Assembly (NCBI RefSeq): GCF_030812475.1
Contig: NZ_JAUSSR010000001.1
Coordinates: 248,001 to 312,000 of the forward strand
Direction of reading: 5' to 3'
DNA from: Pseudomonas lini
GTDB taxonomy: Bacteria > Pseudomonadota > Gammaproteobacteria > Pseudomonadales > Pseudomonadaceae
DNA: 64,000 nt
The notes beneath the pieces were generated by a model. That model was not told the origin of the DNA. It searched no databases and saw only the letters and a program-made list of their open reading frames with translations. A program made the position numbers and the translations under genes. Every line of letters starts with the position of its first letter. Positions within the stretch are counted from its first letter, which is position 1. Below, piece by piece: positions 16,702 to 25,466 of this stretch.

Positions 16702-18114
16702 ATGAGTGGACAAAACTCGCATTCAGGCGAGCTGAAGCGCGGCCTGAAAAATCGCCATATTCAACTGATCGCCCTCGGTGGCGCGATCGGTACCGGGCTG
16801 TTCCTCGGCTCGGCCGGTGTCCTGAAATCCGCTGGCCCGTCGATGATCCTCGGCTATGCCATCTGCGGCTTCATTGCTTTCATGATCATGCGCCAGCTCG
16901 GCGAAATGATTGTCGAAGAGCCGGTGGCCGGTTCCTTCAGCCACTTCGCGCACAAGTACTGGGGCGGTTTCGCTGGTTTCCTGTCGGGCTGGAACTGCTG
17001 GATCCTGTACATCCTGGTGGGCATGTCGGAGCTGACGGCGGTCGGCAAATACATCCATTACTGGGCACCGGACATCCCGACCTGGGTGTCGGCCGCAGGC
17101 TTCTTCGTCCTGATCAACCTGATCAACCTGGCCAACGTCAAAGTGTTCGGCGAGGCCGAGTTCTGGTTCGCGATCATCAAGGTCGTGGCCATCGTCGGCA
17201 TGATTGCCCTGGGTAGTTACTTGCTGGTCAGCGGCAACGGTGGTCCGCAAGCGTCGGTGACCAATCTGTGGTCCCACGGCGGCTTCTTCCCGAACGGTGT
17301 AAGCGGTCTGGTCATGGCCATGGCGATCATCATGTTCTCTTTCGGCGGTCTGGAAATGCTCGGTTTCACCGCAGCAGAAGCTGACAAGCCGAGAACCGTG
17401 ATCCCCAAGGCCATCAACCAGGTCATCTACCGTATCCTGATTTTCTACATCGGTGCCCTGGTCATCCTGCTGTCGCTGACCCCATGGGACAGCCTGCTGG
17501 CTACGCTGAACGCCTCTGGCGATTCCTATAGCGGCAGCCCGTTCGTGCAAGTGTTCTCGATGCTCGGTAGCGACACCGCCGCGCACATCCTCAACTTCGT
17601 GGTCCTGACCGCGGCGTTGTCGGTGTACAACAGCGGCACCTACTGCAACAGCCGCATGCTGCTGGGCATGGCCGAGCAGGGCGATGCGCCCAAAGCCCTG
17701 GCGAAGATCGACAAGCGTGGTGTTCCAGTGCGTTCGATCCTTGCATCGGCAGCGGTGACGCTGATCGCCGTGCTACTGAACTACCTGATCCCCCATAGCG
17801 CCCTTGAGCTGTTGATGTCGCTGGTGGTAGCGACCCTGGTGATCAACTGGGCAATGATCAGTTTCTCGCACTTCAAGTTCCGCCAGCACATGGACAAAAC
17901 CAGACAGACGCCGTTGTTCAAGGCGCTGTGGTACCCGTACGGCAACTACGTGTGCCTGGCGTTCGTGGTGTTCATCCTCGGCGTGATGCTGTTGATCCCG
18001 GGGATCCAGATCTCGGTGTACGCGATTCCGGTGTGGGTGGCATTCATGTGGATCTGCTACGGCATCAAGAACAAGCGCAGTGCGCAGCATGCGTTGCAGG
18101 CTGCAGTGAAGTAA
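16702..18114 (+). CDS. AAT-family amino acid permease, AroP-like
   Basis: 470 residues from ATG 16702 (MSGQNSHSGELKRGLKNRHI). Twelve hydrophobic segments are expected from the profile. Family motifs are the N-terminal 'RHIQLIALGGAIGTGLFLGS', 'GEMIVEEPVAGSFSHFAHKYWG', 'FSFGGLEMLGFTAAEADKPR' and 'YNSGTYCNSRMLLGMAEQGDAP'. The family imports amino acids by H+ symport at the inner membrane. Overall it looks most like the aromatic/GABA/proline permease group, but the substrate cannot be fixed by eye. The long 5' leader suggests post-transcriptional control. Confidence 0.85.
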   Translation: MSGQNSHSGELKRGLKNRHIQLIALGGAIGTGLFLGSAGVLKSAGPSMILGYAICGFIAFMIMRQLGEMIVEEPVAGSFSHFAHKYWGGFAGFLSGWNCWILYILVGMSELTAVGKYIHYWAPDIPTWVSAAGFFVLINLINLANVKVFGEAEFWFAIIKVVAIVGMIALGSYLLVSGNGGPQASVTNLWSHGGFFPNGVSGLVMAMAIIMFSFGGLEMLGFTAAEADKPRTVIPKAINQVIYRILIFYIGALVILLSLTPWDSLLATLNASGDSYSGSPFVQVFSMLGSDTAAHILNFVVLTAALSVYNSGTYCNSRMLLGMAEQGDAPKALAKIDKRGVPVRSILASAAVTLIAVLLNYLIPHSALELLMSLVVATLVINWAMISFSHFKFRQHMDKTRQTPLFKALWYPYGNYVCLAFVVFILGVMLLIPGIQISVYAIPVWVAFMWICYGIKNKRSAQHALQAAVK

Positions 18115-18131
18115 CGCAGCACGCAGAAACA

Positions 18132-18163
18132 ACAAACCTGGCCATGTGCCGGGTTTGTCGTTT
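18132..18163 (+). terminator. Intrinsic terminator after the amino acid permease gene
   Basis: ACAAACC...GGGTTTGT stem with a 12-base loop that can fold further, followed by CGTTTTC. It is 18 bases after the stop codon. The U-tract is short, so strength is uncertain. Confidence 0.7.
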
Positions 18164-18184
18164 TCAGGCCTTCCACAAATCCCC

Positions 18185-18277
18185 CTGTGGGAGCGAGCCT
18201 GCTCGCGAATGCGATTTAACATTCAATAGAGAAGTTGACTGATCCACCGCCTTCGCGAGCAGGCTCGCTCCCACAGT
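18185..18277. repeat. REP inverted pair (GTGGGAGCGAGCCTGCTCGCGAA family)
   Basis: CTGTGGGAGCGAGCCTGCTC at 18185-18204 is mirrored by GAGCAGGCTCGCTCCCACAG at 18257-18276. Located between the permease gene and arfB. Confidence 0.9.
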
Positions 18278-18357
18278 GGAGCTCCCACAATGGATCTTCG
18301 GCGTGCCGGGGATCCGATTCGCGGTATCCTGAGGGCCCTGAACCCGGACCTTTTTCC

Positions 18358-18771
18358 ATGCTGGTGATTTCCAACAACGTGCATCTGCCGGATGCCGAGA
18401 TCGAATTGACCGCCATCCGTGCCCAGGGGGCGGGTGGGCAGAACGTCAACAAAGTCTCCAGCGCGGTGCACCTGCGCTTCGACATTCCGGCCTCGTCCTT
18501 GCCCGAGTTCTACAAGGAGCGGCTGCTGGCGCTGCGGGACAGCCGGATCACCAGCGAAGGCGTGTTGATCATCAAGGCCCAGCAATACCGCACGCAAGAA
18601 GCCAATCGCGCCGATGCGCTGGAACGCCTGACCGAGTTGATCCTCAGCGCCACCAAGGTCGAAAAGAAGCGCCGTCCGACCAAGCCGACCCTCGGTTCGA
18701 AAAAGCGTCGGCTGGAATCCAAGAACAAGCGCGGCAGCATCAAGGCCGGGCGGGGTAAGGTCGACTTCTAG
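18358..18771 (+). CDS. arfB: Alternative ribosome-rescue peptidyl-tRNA hydrolase ArfB (YaeJ)
   Basis: 137 residues from ATG 18358. The release-factor-like GGQ motif is visible in '[22 protein letters not shown]' (~20-41), and the basic tail '[23 protein letters not shown]' (~100) enters the mRNA channel of stalled ribosomes. ArfB hydrolyses peptidyl-tRNA on non-stop ribosomes. Its stop overlaps by four bases the stop of the convergent MFS gene. Confidence 0.95.
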   Translation: MLVISNNVHLPDAEIELTAIRAQGAGGQNVNKVSSAVHLRFDIPASSLPEFYKERLLALRDSRITSEGVLIIKAQQYRTQEANRADALERLTELILSATKVEKKRRPTKPTLGSKKRRLESKNKRGSIKAGRGKVDF

Positions 18772-19982
18772 GGCGTGTCCCGCTGTTCGCGATGCTTCTC
18801 ATTAAAGTGCTTTGGCGCCTGCCGGTACAAGTAAACGCTCAGTGCCAGGCCGCTCAGGGCGGCGAGGGCGGCGAACAGGAAGATCGAGGCAAAACCGAAT
18901 CCTGCCGCAATCGCACCGGCCAGCGGTCCGGTAATCCCCAGCGACAAATCGATGAATAACGAATAAGCCCCGACCGCCGCGCCACGACTGGAGGCCGGCA
19001 CCAGGTTGACCGCTTCCACGCCCAGCGCCGGGAACACCAGCGAGAAGCCGAAACCGCTCAATGCCGCGCCGGCCAGGGCCCAATGGGCATCCGGCGCCAG
19101 CCACAGCAACAACAAGCCCAGGGTTTCCACCGACAGGCAGGCAATGGCCACGCGAAAGCCGCCAAGGCGGTTGATCAGGTTGCCGAACAGCAAGCGGGCA
19201 CCGATGAAGCTGGCGCCGAACAGGCTCAGGCACAGCACCGCGTTATCCCAGTGTTGCGTGGCGTAGTACAGGGTGATGAAGGTTGCAATTGTGCCGAAGC
19301 CGATGGAGCCCAATGCCAGTCCACAGCCATGGGGCAGCACGCGCCCCAGCACATGCATGAACGGCAGCCGTTCGCCGGCCACGATCGGCGCTGCGGTTTT
19401 TGGCCAGGCCAGTACCAGTCCAAGGACAGCCAGCAGCACAATGCTCACGCCCATGCTCCACAAACCCAGTTGACTGACCAGCAGCACCCCCAGCGGAGCG
19501 CCGACCGCCAGCGCGCCATAACTGGCGATGCCGTTCCAGGAGATCACCTTGGCGGTATTCGCCGCGCCGACCCGGCCGATGCCCCAGCCGATCGAGCCTG
19601 AACCGACCAGGCTTTCCGCGCTGCCAAGGACCAGTCGGCCGACCAGCAGGCTGATCAGGCTCAGGGTCGGCAGGCTCTGGGTCCAGGCCGAAATCAGCAT
19701 GAACACACCACTCAAGCCGCAACCGGCGAGGCCGTACATCACCGCGAGCTTGCTGCCTTTGTTATCGATGATCTTCCCTGCATAGGGCCGGCTGAGCAGG
19801 GTGGCCAGGTATTGCACGCTGATCACCAGGCCGGCGATCACCGCGCCGAAACCCAGGTCGCTGTGGACGTAGCCCGGCAATACGGCCAGGGGAATGCCGA
19901 TGTTCAGGTAGCCGATGAAGGTAAACAGGACGATGGAAACGACTTGCAGCGTGACCGCCAGGGGGCGCTGGTTTTCAGGCAT
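18768..19982 (-). CDS. MFS transporter (YhhS/YfcJ-type)
   Basis: 404 residues from ATG 19982; a GTG five codons upstream is an alternative, and neither has a strong ribosome site. Twelve hydrophobic helices are visible, with '[21 protein letters not shown]' (the MFS loop 2-3 motif, ~60) and '[36 protein letters not shown]' spanning helices 4-5. The YhhS/YfcJ subgroup is implicated in export of small compounds, but the substrate here is unknown. Confidence 0.85.
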   Translation of the reverse strand: MPENQRPLAVTLQVVSIVLFTFIGYLNIGIPLAVLPGYVHSDLGFGAVIAGLVISVQYLATLLSRPYAGKIIDNKGSKLAVMYGLAGCGLSGVFMLISAWTQSLPTLSLISLLVGRLVLGSAESLVGSGSIGWGIGRVGAANTAKVISWNGIASYGALAVGAPLGVLLVSQLGLWSMGVSIVLLAVLGLVLAWPKTAAPIVAGERLPFMHVLGRVLPHGCGLALGSIGFGTIATFITLYYATQHWDNAVLCLSLFGASFIGARLLFGNLINRLGGFRVAIACLSVETLGLLLLWLAPDAHWALAGAALSGFGFSLVFPALGVEAVNLVPASSRGAAVGAYSLFIDLSLGITGPLAGAIAAGFGFASIFLFAALAALSGLALSVYLYRQAPKHFNEKHREQRDTP

Positions 19983-20083
19983 GGGGTAAAGGTCCACGGG
20001 GCAGCAGGATAGGTAGGCTGCTTATGATAGCGGCGCGAGCAGTCGCAGGTCGTGGAAAAAGTAAAACTATTTGCCGCGCAGGG

Positions 20084-20269
20084 TTATTCAGGGGTATGCG
20101 GAGCAACCAGTTGGGTCGTGACCAGGGCGGCCAGGGCGTTTTCCTCGCTGCCGAAACGGGCGAGCAACGTGGCTTGTTTCTCCGGGGACAGGCGATTCCA
20201 GATCTCGATCATCTTCTCGGCGGTGCCGATCAGGACGCTGGCCTGGCTCTCGTTGAATTCATTGGTCAT
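20084..20269 (-). CDS. Small conserved-looking hypothetical protein (61 aa)
   Basis: MTNEFNESQASVLIGTAEKM and onward is a compact, mostly helical acidic sequence ('MIEIWNRLSPEKQATLLARFGSEENALAALV'). Its codon use and amphipathic periodicity look like a real cytoplasmic mini-protein. No family is recognised. It lies downstream of another small same-strand gene (20347-20478), and the two could share a transcript. Confidence 0.6.
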   Translation of the reverse strand: MTNEFNESQASVLIGTAEKMIEIWNRLSPEKQATLLARFGSEENALAALVTTQLVAPHTPE

Positions 20270-20346
20270 GGGACGGTGCTCTGGGGTTCAGGCGGTGTGG
20301 AAAGCGCATGTTAGCGCTTTCCACACGGTCTGGCATTGCAGGTGTA

Positions 20347-20478
20347 TCAGTCTTCGCTGTCGGCCTGGCGGCGTTCAGATGCTTCTTTCGGCTCGGGCTG
20401 TTGGGCACCGGCTTGTTGCGTGGTCGTCTGCTCAGTTTCGTGCAGGCTTGGGAAGGGGAGATTAGGAATCTCGTGCAT
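20347..20478 (-). CDS. Small hypothetical protein (43 aa)
   Basis: Reverse-strand ATG at 20478 is preceded by GAGGAG at good spacing and reads MHEIPNLPFPSLHETEQTTT, then a Gln/Pro/Glu-rich tail ending DSED. It is short, acidic and low in complexity, with no recognised domain. The strong ribosome site is the main support. Confidence 0.5.
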   Translation of the reverse strand: MHEIPNLPFPSLHETEQTTTQQAGAQQPEPKEASERRQADSED

Positions 20479-20813
20479 ATCGCGCTCCTCGCAAAGTCTG
20501 TTGATAGATCTGGGTAGATCCGCGCTTTTAAAAAGCCTGGGAAGGATACAGCAGTAGAAAAGACAAATAGACTTTTATATCCATTTGTTTCGACGGATGG
20601 GGTTGTATAGACAGGCCTGTTGTAATTGCGCAGGCCCTCTGCAGGAGCCGGCTTGCGGGCGAAGACGGTGTATCAGGCAATAAAAAGTTGGCTTACACCC
20701 CACCCCTTTAGGAGCTGGCTTGCCAGCGAAGGCAGTGTGTCAGTCGATACATATATGGGCTGATACACCGTCTTCGCTGGCAAGCCAGCTCCTACAGGGG
20801 ATTTGCGGTGGTT
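20479..20813. other. Gene-free stretch with REP elements only
   Basis: Apart from the REP cluster at 20638-20798, I see an A/T-rich segment at 20555-20620 that may hold the promoter of the leftward small genes. No credible coding sequence is visible on either strand. Confidence 0.6.
20638..20798. repeat. REP cluster: one variant unit plus an inverted pair
   Basis: A variant unit (GCAGGAGCCGGCTTGCGGGC at 20641-20660) precedes an inverted pair: AGGAGCTGGCTTGCCAGCGA at 20710-20729 and TCGCTGGCAAGCCAGCTCCT at 20774-20793. It lies directly downstream of phhC, where it may end the phhABC transcript. Confidence 0.85.
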
Positions 20814-22007
20814 TTATTTGCAGACTTCGGCAATTGCCTCGGCCAGCAGATCCAGGCGCGTCGCATCGATCCCCGCCACGTTCGCCCGACCAGTGCCAAC
20901 CATGTACACACTGTGCTGATCACGCAGTTCTTTAACCTGCTCCGGCGTCAAACCGGTGTAGGAGAACATTCCGCGCTGCACGCCGATATGCGCAAAGCGC
21001 TCGCGCAACCCGTGCGGCTCAAGGGCTTCCACCAGGCCGCTGCGCAGTTGGGCGATCCGCAAGCGCATCGTTTCCACTTCATCGGCCCAGAGACTTTTCA
21101 GCTGTGGATCGCCGAGGATGGTCGCCACGACAGCAGCGCCGTGATCCGGTGGTGTCGACCACAGGTTGCGGGCGATGTTGGCCAGTTGACTGCGGATATC
21201 CACCAGCTTGTCAGCGGTTTTCGCGCAGACAATCAATGCGCCGGTACGGTCGCGGTACAGGCCGAAGTTCTTCGAGCAGGAACTGGTGATCAACACTTCC
21301 GGCAGTTCTTCAGCGAACAGCCGGGTCGACCAGGCATCCTGTTCCAGGCCATCGCCGAAGCCCTGGTAGGCAAAATCAATCAATGGCAACAGGTCGCGAC
21401 TGCGCACTACCTTCAACAATCGACGCCAGTCGTCATGGGACAAGTCGAAACCGGTCGGATTGTGGCAGCAGGCGTGCAGCAGGACTACATCACCCTTGGG
21501 TGCTGCTTGGAGTGCCACCAGCATGGCGTCGACGTCGAGCCGGTTGTCACTGCCCACGTAAGGGTAATGGCTGACCTTGACGCCCGCCGCGGCAAAGATG
21601 GTTTCGTGGATCGGCCAGGTCGGACTGCTCAGCCACACGCCACGGCCCGGCAGGCACTGGGCGATGAAATCTGCGCTCAAGCGCAACGCACCGGTACCGC
21701 CCGGCGTCTGCGTGACACCGGCCCGTTGATCGGCGATCAGCGCAGAGTCGGCACCCAGTACCAGCTCATTGATGACTTTGCCGAACGCCGGGTCGCCGTG
21801 GCCGCCGATGTAGGTCTTTGTGGTCTGACGATCCACCAGATGCGCCTCGGCGAGTTTAACCGCCTGGGGGATCGAGGTCAGGCCTTGGGCATCTTTATAG
21901 ACGCCCACGCCGAGGTCGAATTTGCGCGGGTTGGGGTCTAGCGCATAGGCCTCCATCAGGCCGAGGATCGGGTCGCCGGGTACTCGACTTATGGCGTCGA
22001 AATGCAT
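20814..22007 (-). CDS. phhC: Aromatic amino acid aminotransferase PhhC (class I)
   Basis: 397 residues. The class I aspartate/aromatic aminotransferase pattern is clear: 'FDLGVGVYKDAQG' (~30), 'YIGGHGDPAF' (~66), 'QTPGGTGALRLSADF' (~99), 'HACCHNPTGFD' (~178), and the PLP lysine in 'SSCSKNFGLYRDRTGAL' (~246). It transaminates tyrosine/phenylalanine in the phh catabolic pathway. Its start overlaps the phhB stop by one base (TAATG), so translation is coupled. Confidence 0.93.
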   Translation of the reverse strand: MHFDAISRVPGDPILGLMEAYALDPNPRKFDLGVGVYKDAQGLTSIPQAVKLAEAHLVDRQTTKTYIGGHGDPAFGKVINELVLGADSALIADQRAGVTQTPGGTGALRLSADFIAQCLPGRGVWLSSPTWPIHETIFAAAGVKVSHYPYVGSDNRLDVDAMLVALQAAPKGDVVLLHACCHNPTGFDLSHDDWRRLLKVVRSRDLLPLIDFAYQGFGDGLEQDAWSTRLFAEELPEVLITSSCSKNFGLYRDRTGALIVCAKTADKLVDIRSQLANIARNLWSTPPDHGAAVVATILGDPQLKSLWADEVETMRLRIAQLRSGLVEALEPHGLRERFAHIGVQRGMFSYTGLTPEQVKELRDQHSVYMVGTGRANVAGIDATRLDLLAEAIAEVCK

Positions 22008-22363
22008 TATTTGCGACCCTCGGCGTCCTTGGCCACTTCGTCGGTGCGCGCGGCCATGATGAAGTCATTGCGGTGCAGACCCTTGATGGAATGGCTCCAC
22101 CAGGTCACGGTGACTTTGCCCCACTCGGTCAAAAGGCCCGGGTGGTGACCTTCGGCCTCGGAGATTTCCCCGACGGCGTTGGTGAACGCCAGGGCGTGCT
22201 TGAAATTCTTGAACAGGAAAACTTTTTCCAACTGCATCACGCCGTCGCGGACTTCGATGTTCCAGTCCGGGATCTGTTTGATCAGGACCGGCAGTTCTTC
22301 GTCGCTGACTTGCGGTGCATCGGCGCGGCAGGCTTCGCAGTGGGCTTGGTTCAATGTGGACAT
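22007..22363 (-). CDS. phhB: Pterin-4a-carbinolamine dehydratase PhhB
   Basis: 118 residues from ATG 22363. The PCD motif '[33 protein letters not shown]' region (~69-101) holds the catalytic histidines. The enzyme dehydrates 4a-hydroxytetrahydrobiopterin so the pterin cofactor of PhhA can be recycled. It lies between phhA and phhC in one operon. Confidence 0.95.
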   Translation of the reverse strand: MSTLNQAHCEACRADAPQVSDEELPVLIKQIPDWNIEVRDGVMQLEKVFLFKNFKHALAFTNAVGEISEAEGHHPGLLTEWGKVTVTWWSHSIKGLHRNDFIMAARTDEVAKDAEGRK

Positions 22364-22480
22364 GATGGGCTCCTGAAATCGAATTATTGGAAATCGGCCG
22401 TCAGCGGAACCGCGCGGTCTCGCCACGCTAAACCAAAGCGTTGGTTCCTGACAGGCTCACTTGATTCTAAAAGCTGCGGA

Positions 22481-23266
22481 TCACGCGGCTTTCGGCGGAA
22501 ATTTCGGGGTGTGCAAGCCTAGCTGCATACCTTGCTTGACCATGCTCATGATGTCTTCATGGGCCACATCGAACAGGCGCTTGAGATTCGGCAGGACAAA
22601 GTACAGCGGCTGCAGAATGTCGATACGATACGGCGTGCGCATGCATTCCAGCGGGTCGAATGTCTGATGCTCAGGTTCGTCCGACAGGCAGTAAACGGTT
22701 TCTTTCGGCGAGGAGAGAATGCCGCCGCCGTAGATGCGCATGCCTTGCGGCGTATCGACCAGGCCAAACTCGATGGTCATCCAGTACAGGCGCGCCAGGT
22801 ACACGCGCTCTTCCTTGGTCGCCTGCAGGCCGAGTTTGCCGTAGGTGTGGGTGAATTCGGCGAACCAGGGGTTGGTCAGGAGCGGGCAGTGACCGAAAAT
22901 CTCGTGGAAGATGTCCGGCTCTTGCAGGTAATCCAACTCTTCGCGGGTACGAATAAAGGTCGCTACCGGAAACTGCTTGCTGGCGAGCAATTCAAAAAAC
23001 GTCTGGAAGGGGATCAGTGCAGGCACCCGGGCGACTTGCCAGCCGGTGGTTTCACCGAGGACCTTGTTGATCTCGCCCAGTTGCGGAATGCGGTCGTGGG
23101 GCAGACCGAGTTTTTCGATACCGTCCAGGTATTCCTGGCACGCACGTCCTTCGATCACTTTCAGTTGGCGAGTGATCAGCGTCTCCCACACCGCATGTTC
23201 TTCGGCGGGGTAGTCGATAAAACCTTGCGCATCGGGCTCACGAGCCACGTAGTGCGTCTGCTTCAT
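22481..23266 (-). CDS. phhA: Phenylalanine-4-hydroxylase PhhA
   Basis: 261 residues, the usual bacterial single-domain size. The iron ligands are in 'DIFHEIFGHCPLL' (two His, ~118-123) with a Glu further on in 'YWMTIEFGLV' (~163). The pterin and substrate surface motifs 'RVPALIPFQTFFELLA' and 'RTPYRIDILQPLYFVLP' are present. It oxidises phenylalanine to tyrosine with tetrahydropterin and O2. It is the first gene of phhABC and divergent from its activator gene phhR. Confidence 0.96.
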   Translation of the reverse strand: MKQTHYVAREPDAQGFIDYPAEEHAVWETLITRQLKVIEGRACQEYLDGIEKLGLPHDRIPQLGEINKVLGETTGWQVARVPALIPFQTFFELLASKQFPVATFIRTREELDYLQEPDIFHEIFGHCPLLTNPWFAEFTHTYGKLGLQATKEERVYLARLYWMTIEFGLVDTPQGMRIYGGGILSSPKETVYCLSDEPEHQTFDPLECMRTPYRIDILQPLYFVLPNLKRLFDVAHEDIMSMVKQGMQLGLHTPKFPPKAA

Positions 23267-23387
23267 GCCGGTCTCCTGCTAGGGGATTTCGTTCTTGTTA
23301 TGTCCTGCTTTGGACTTAGAAATACCCCAATGCGTTCGGCTTTGCAGCAGGTGGTTCGCAGCGGACGCAGGAAAAAACCACGGTTTT

Positions 23388-23405
23388 CGTAAAGTATTCG
23401 TTACG
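23388..23405. promoter_or_regulatory. Candidate PhhR/TyrR-type operator in the phhA-phhR intergenic region
   Basis: CGTAAAGTATTCGTTACG is a dyad with 5-bp arms and an 8-base centre, close in form to the TyrR box (TGTAAA-N6-TTTACA). It sits 122 bases upstream of phhA and 174 upstream of phhR. Function is inferred from form and position. No convincing sigma54 site for phhA was found by eye. Confidence 0.5.
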
Positions 23406-23578
23406 GTTTGCCGGTTGCCACGCAAGTATTGAGATCTGCGGGTTTGAAATGGCGTTCAGGTGTCACATAATCTTGACGACTATCTGAGCGCAGCAGCAGA
23501 AAAACACGCTCAAAGGCATTGGCACATCTGTAGGTGTGCACGTGCATCAACTCAATCACCGCTTTTTCGGGCCTTTAT

Positions 23579-25138
23579 ATGCGTATCAAAGTCCACTGCC
23601 AGAACCGCATCGGCATCCTGCGCGACATTCTCAACCTGCTGGTGGAGTACGGGATCAACGTCGCCCGTGGCGAGGTCGGCGGTGAGCATGGCAATGCCAT
23701 CTACCTGCATTGCCCGAACCTGATCAACATCCAGTTCCAGGCGCTACGGCCGAAATTCGAATCGATAGCCGGGGTCTTCGGGGTCAAGCGTGTAGGGCTG
23801 ATGCCCAGCGAACGTCGGCACATGGAGCTCAATGCCTTGCTCGGCGCGCTGGAGTTTCCGGTGCTGTCGATCGACATGGGCGGCTCGATCGTCGCGGCCA
23901 ACCGCGCGGCGGCGCAGTTGCTCGGGGTGCGCGTGGACGAGGTGCCGGGGATTCCGTTGTCGCGCTATGCCGAGGATTTCGACTTGCCGGAACTGGTGCG
24001 CGCCAACAAGTCGCGCATCAATGGGCTGCGGGTCAAGGTCAAGGGCGACGTGTTTCTCGCCGACATTGCGCCGTTGCAATCGGAGCATGACGACAGCGAA
24101 GCCATGGCCGGCGCGGTACTGACCCTGCATCGCGCGGATCGGGTGGGTGAGCGCATTTATAACGTGCGCAAGCAGGAGCTGCGCGGGTTCGACAGCATCT
24201 TCCAGAGCTCGAAAGTGATGGCCGCCGTGGTGCGCGAAGCCAGGCGCATGGCGCCGCTGGATGCGCCGTTGTTGATCGAGGGCGAAACCGGCACCGGGAA
24301 GGAGTTGTTGGCGCGCGCCTGTCACCTGGCGAGCCCGCGGGGCCAGTCACCGCTGATGGCACTCAACTGCGCCGGCCTGCCGGAATCCATGGCCGAGACC
24401 GAGCTGTTCGGGTATGGCCCCGGTGCCTTCGAAGGGGCGCGGGCCGAAGGCAAGCTCGGTCTGCTGGAGCTGACGGCGGGCGGCACGCTGTTCCTCGATG
24501 GCGTCGGGGAAATGAGCCCGCGCCTGCAGGTGAAATTGCTGCGCTTCCTGCAGGACGGTTGCTTCCGTCGTGTCGGCAGCGATGAAGAGGTTTATCTGGA
24601 TGTGCGCGTGATCTGCGCGACCCAGGTCGACCTGTCCGAGCTGTGCGCTCGCGGGGAATTCCGCCAGGACCTGTACCACCGTCTGAACGTGCTGTCGTTG
24701 CACATCCCGCCCTTGCGCGAGTGTCTCGACGGGTTGACGCCGCTGGTGGAACACTTCCTCGATCAGGCCAGCCGGCAGATCGGTTGCCCGCTGCCGAAAC
24801 TGGCGCCGGCGGCGATGGAGCGGCTCAGTCACTACCATTGGCCAGGCAATGTCCGGCAGCTGGAGAACGTGTTGTTCCAGGCGGTTTCGTTGTGCGAAGG
24901 CGGCACGGTCAAGGTCGAGCATATTCGATTGCCGGATTACGGGGTGCGCCAGCCCCTTGGCGACTTCTCGCTGGAAGGCGGGCTGGACGAGATTGTCGGG
25001 CGCTTCGAAAAGGCGGTGCTGGAGCGCTTGTATTCCGAGCATCCGAGCAGTCGGCAATTGGGTAAGCGGTTGGGGGTTTCGCATACCACCATTGCCAACA
25101 AGTTGCGTGAGTATGAGGTGGGCAAGACGGAGTCATAG
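23579..25138 (+). CDS. phhR: PhhR, TyrR-family activator of aromatic amino acid catabolism
   Basis: 519 residues from ATG 23579 (MRIKVHCQNRIGILRDILNL); the frame opens 15 codons earlier without conserved sequence. Domains are ACT (1-75), PAS (~80-190), AAA+ sigma54-type ATPase (~205-440; Walker A 'GETGTGKE', Walker B 'GGTLFLDGVGEM') and a C-terminal HTH ('SRQLGKRLGVSHTTIANKL'). The sigma54-contact loop reads GAFEGA instead of GAFTGA, as in TyrR-type regulators that can work without sigma54. It senses aromatic amino acids and controls phhABC. Confidence 0.95.
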   Translation: MRIKVHCQNRIGILRDILNLLVEYGINVARGEVGGEHGNAIYLHCPNLINIQFQALRPKFESIAGVFGVKRVGLMPSERRHMELNALLGALEFPVLSIDMGGSIVAANRAAAQLLGVRVDEVPGIPLSRYAEDFDLPELVRANKSRINGLRVKVKGDVFLADIAPLQSEHDDSEAMAGAVLTLHRADRVGERIYNVRKQELRGFDSIFQSSKVMAAVVREARRMAPLDAPLLIEGETGTGKELLARACHLASPRGQSPLMALNCAGLPESMAETELFGYGPGAFEGARAEGKLGLLELTAGGTLFLDGVGEMSPRLQVKLLRFLQDGCFRRVGSDEEVYLDVRVICATQVDLSELCARGEFRQDLYHRLNVLSLHIPPLRECLDGLTPLVEHFLDQASRQIGCPLPKLAPAAMERLSHYHWPGNVRQLENVLFQAVSLCEGGTVKVEHIRLPDYGVRQPLGDFSLEGGLDEIVGRFEKAVLERLYSEHPSSRQLGKRLGVSHTTIANKLREYEVGKTES

Positions 25139-25160
25139 CTGATAGCTGTTTTGCCTTGAT

Positions 25161-25250
25161 GGCCCCTTCGCGAGCAGGCTCGCTCCCACATTTGATCGCA
25201 TTTTCCCAGGAGGAACTCGGTCAAGTGTGGGAGCGAGCCTGCTCGCGAAA
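25161..25250. repeat. REP inverted pair (GTGGGAGCGAGCCTGCTCGCGAA family)
   Basis: CCTTCGCGAGCAGGCTCGCT at 25165-25184 is mirrored by AGCGAGCCTGCTCGCGAAAA at 25232-25251. It lies between phhR and the flgF promoter. Confidence 0.9.
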
Positions 25251-25394
25251 ACGGTGGCAGCCATTGCCCAAGGTCAAGTCTTGCCGCCCACCGGCATGAC
25301 ACCGCCGGTTTTTCGACTTCGACACAATCCCCAATTCCCTCCTGAAACCCCTCAAGTCCCTTGTTTCCCGGCCCCCACACCGCCAGAAGAAAGT

Positions 25395-25410
25395 TGGTCT
25401 GCAAATTGCT
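25395..25410 (+). promoter_or_regulatory. Sigma54 (-24/-12) promoter of the flgFGHIJKL operon
   Basis: TGGTCTGCAAATTGCT matches TGGCAC-N5-TTGC with GG at 25396-25397 and GC at 25408-25409, at exact spacing. It lies 57 bases upstream of flgF and fits RpoN/FleQ control of rod and hook genes in Pseudomonas. Confidence 0.8.
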
Positions 25411-25466
25411 TATCGCTCAGCAGTACAGCACTGGGCGGCAAACGTCCGGCAGGTAGAGGAAAGAGT

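Noticed and set aside
23511..23532. TGGCAC followed by TAGGTG as a sigma54 site for phhR
   Set aside because: The -24 half matches but the -12 TTGC is absent at the required spacing.
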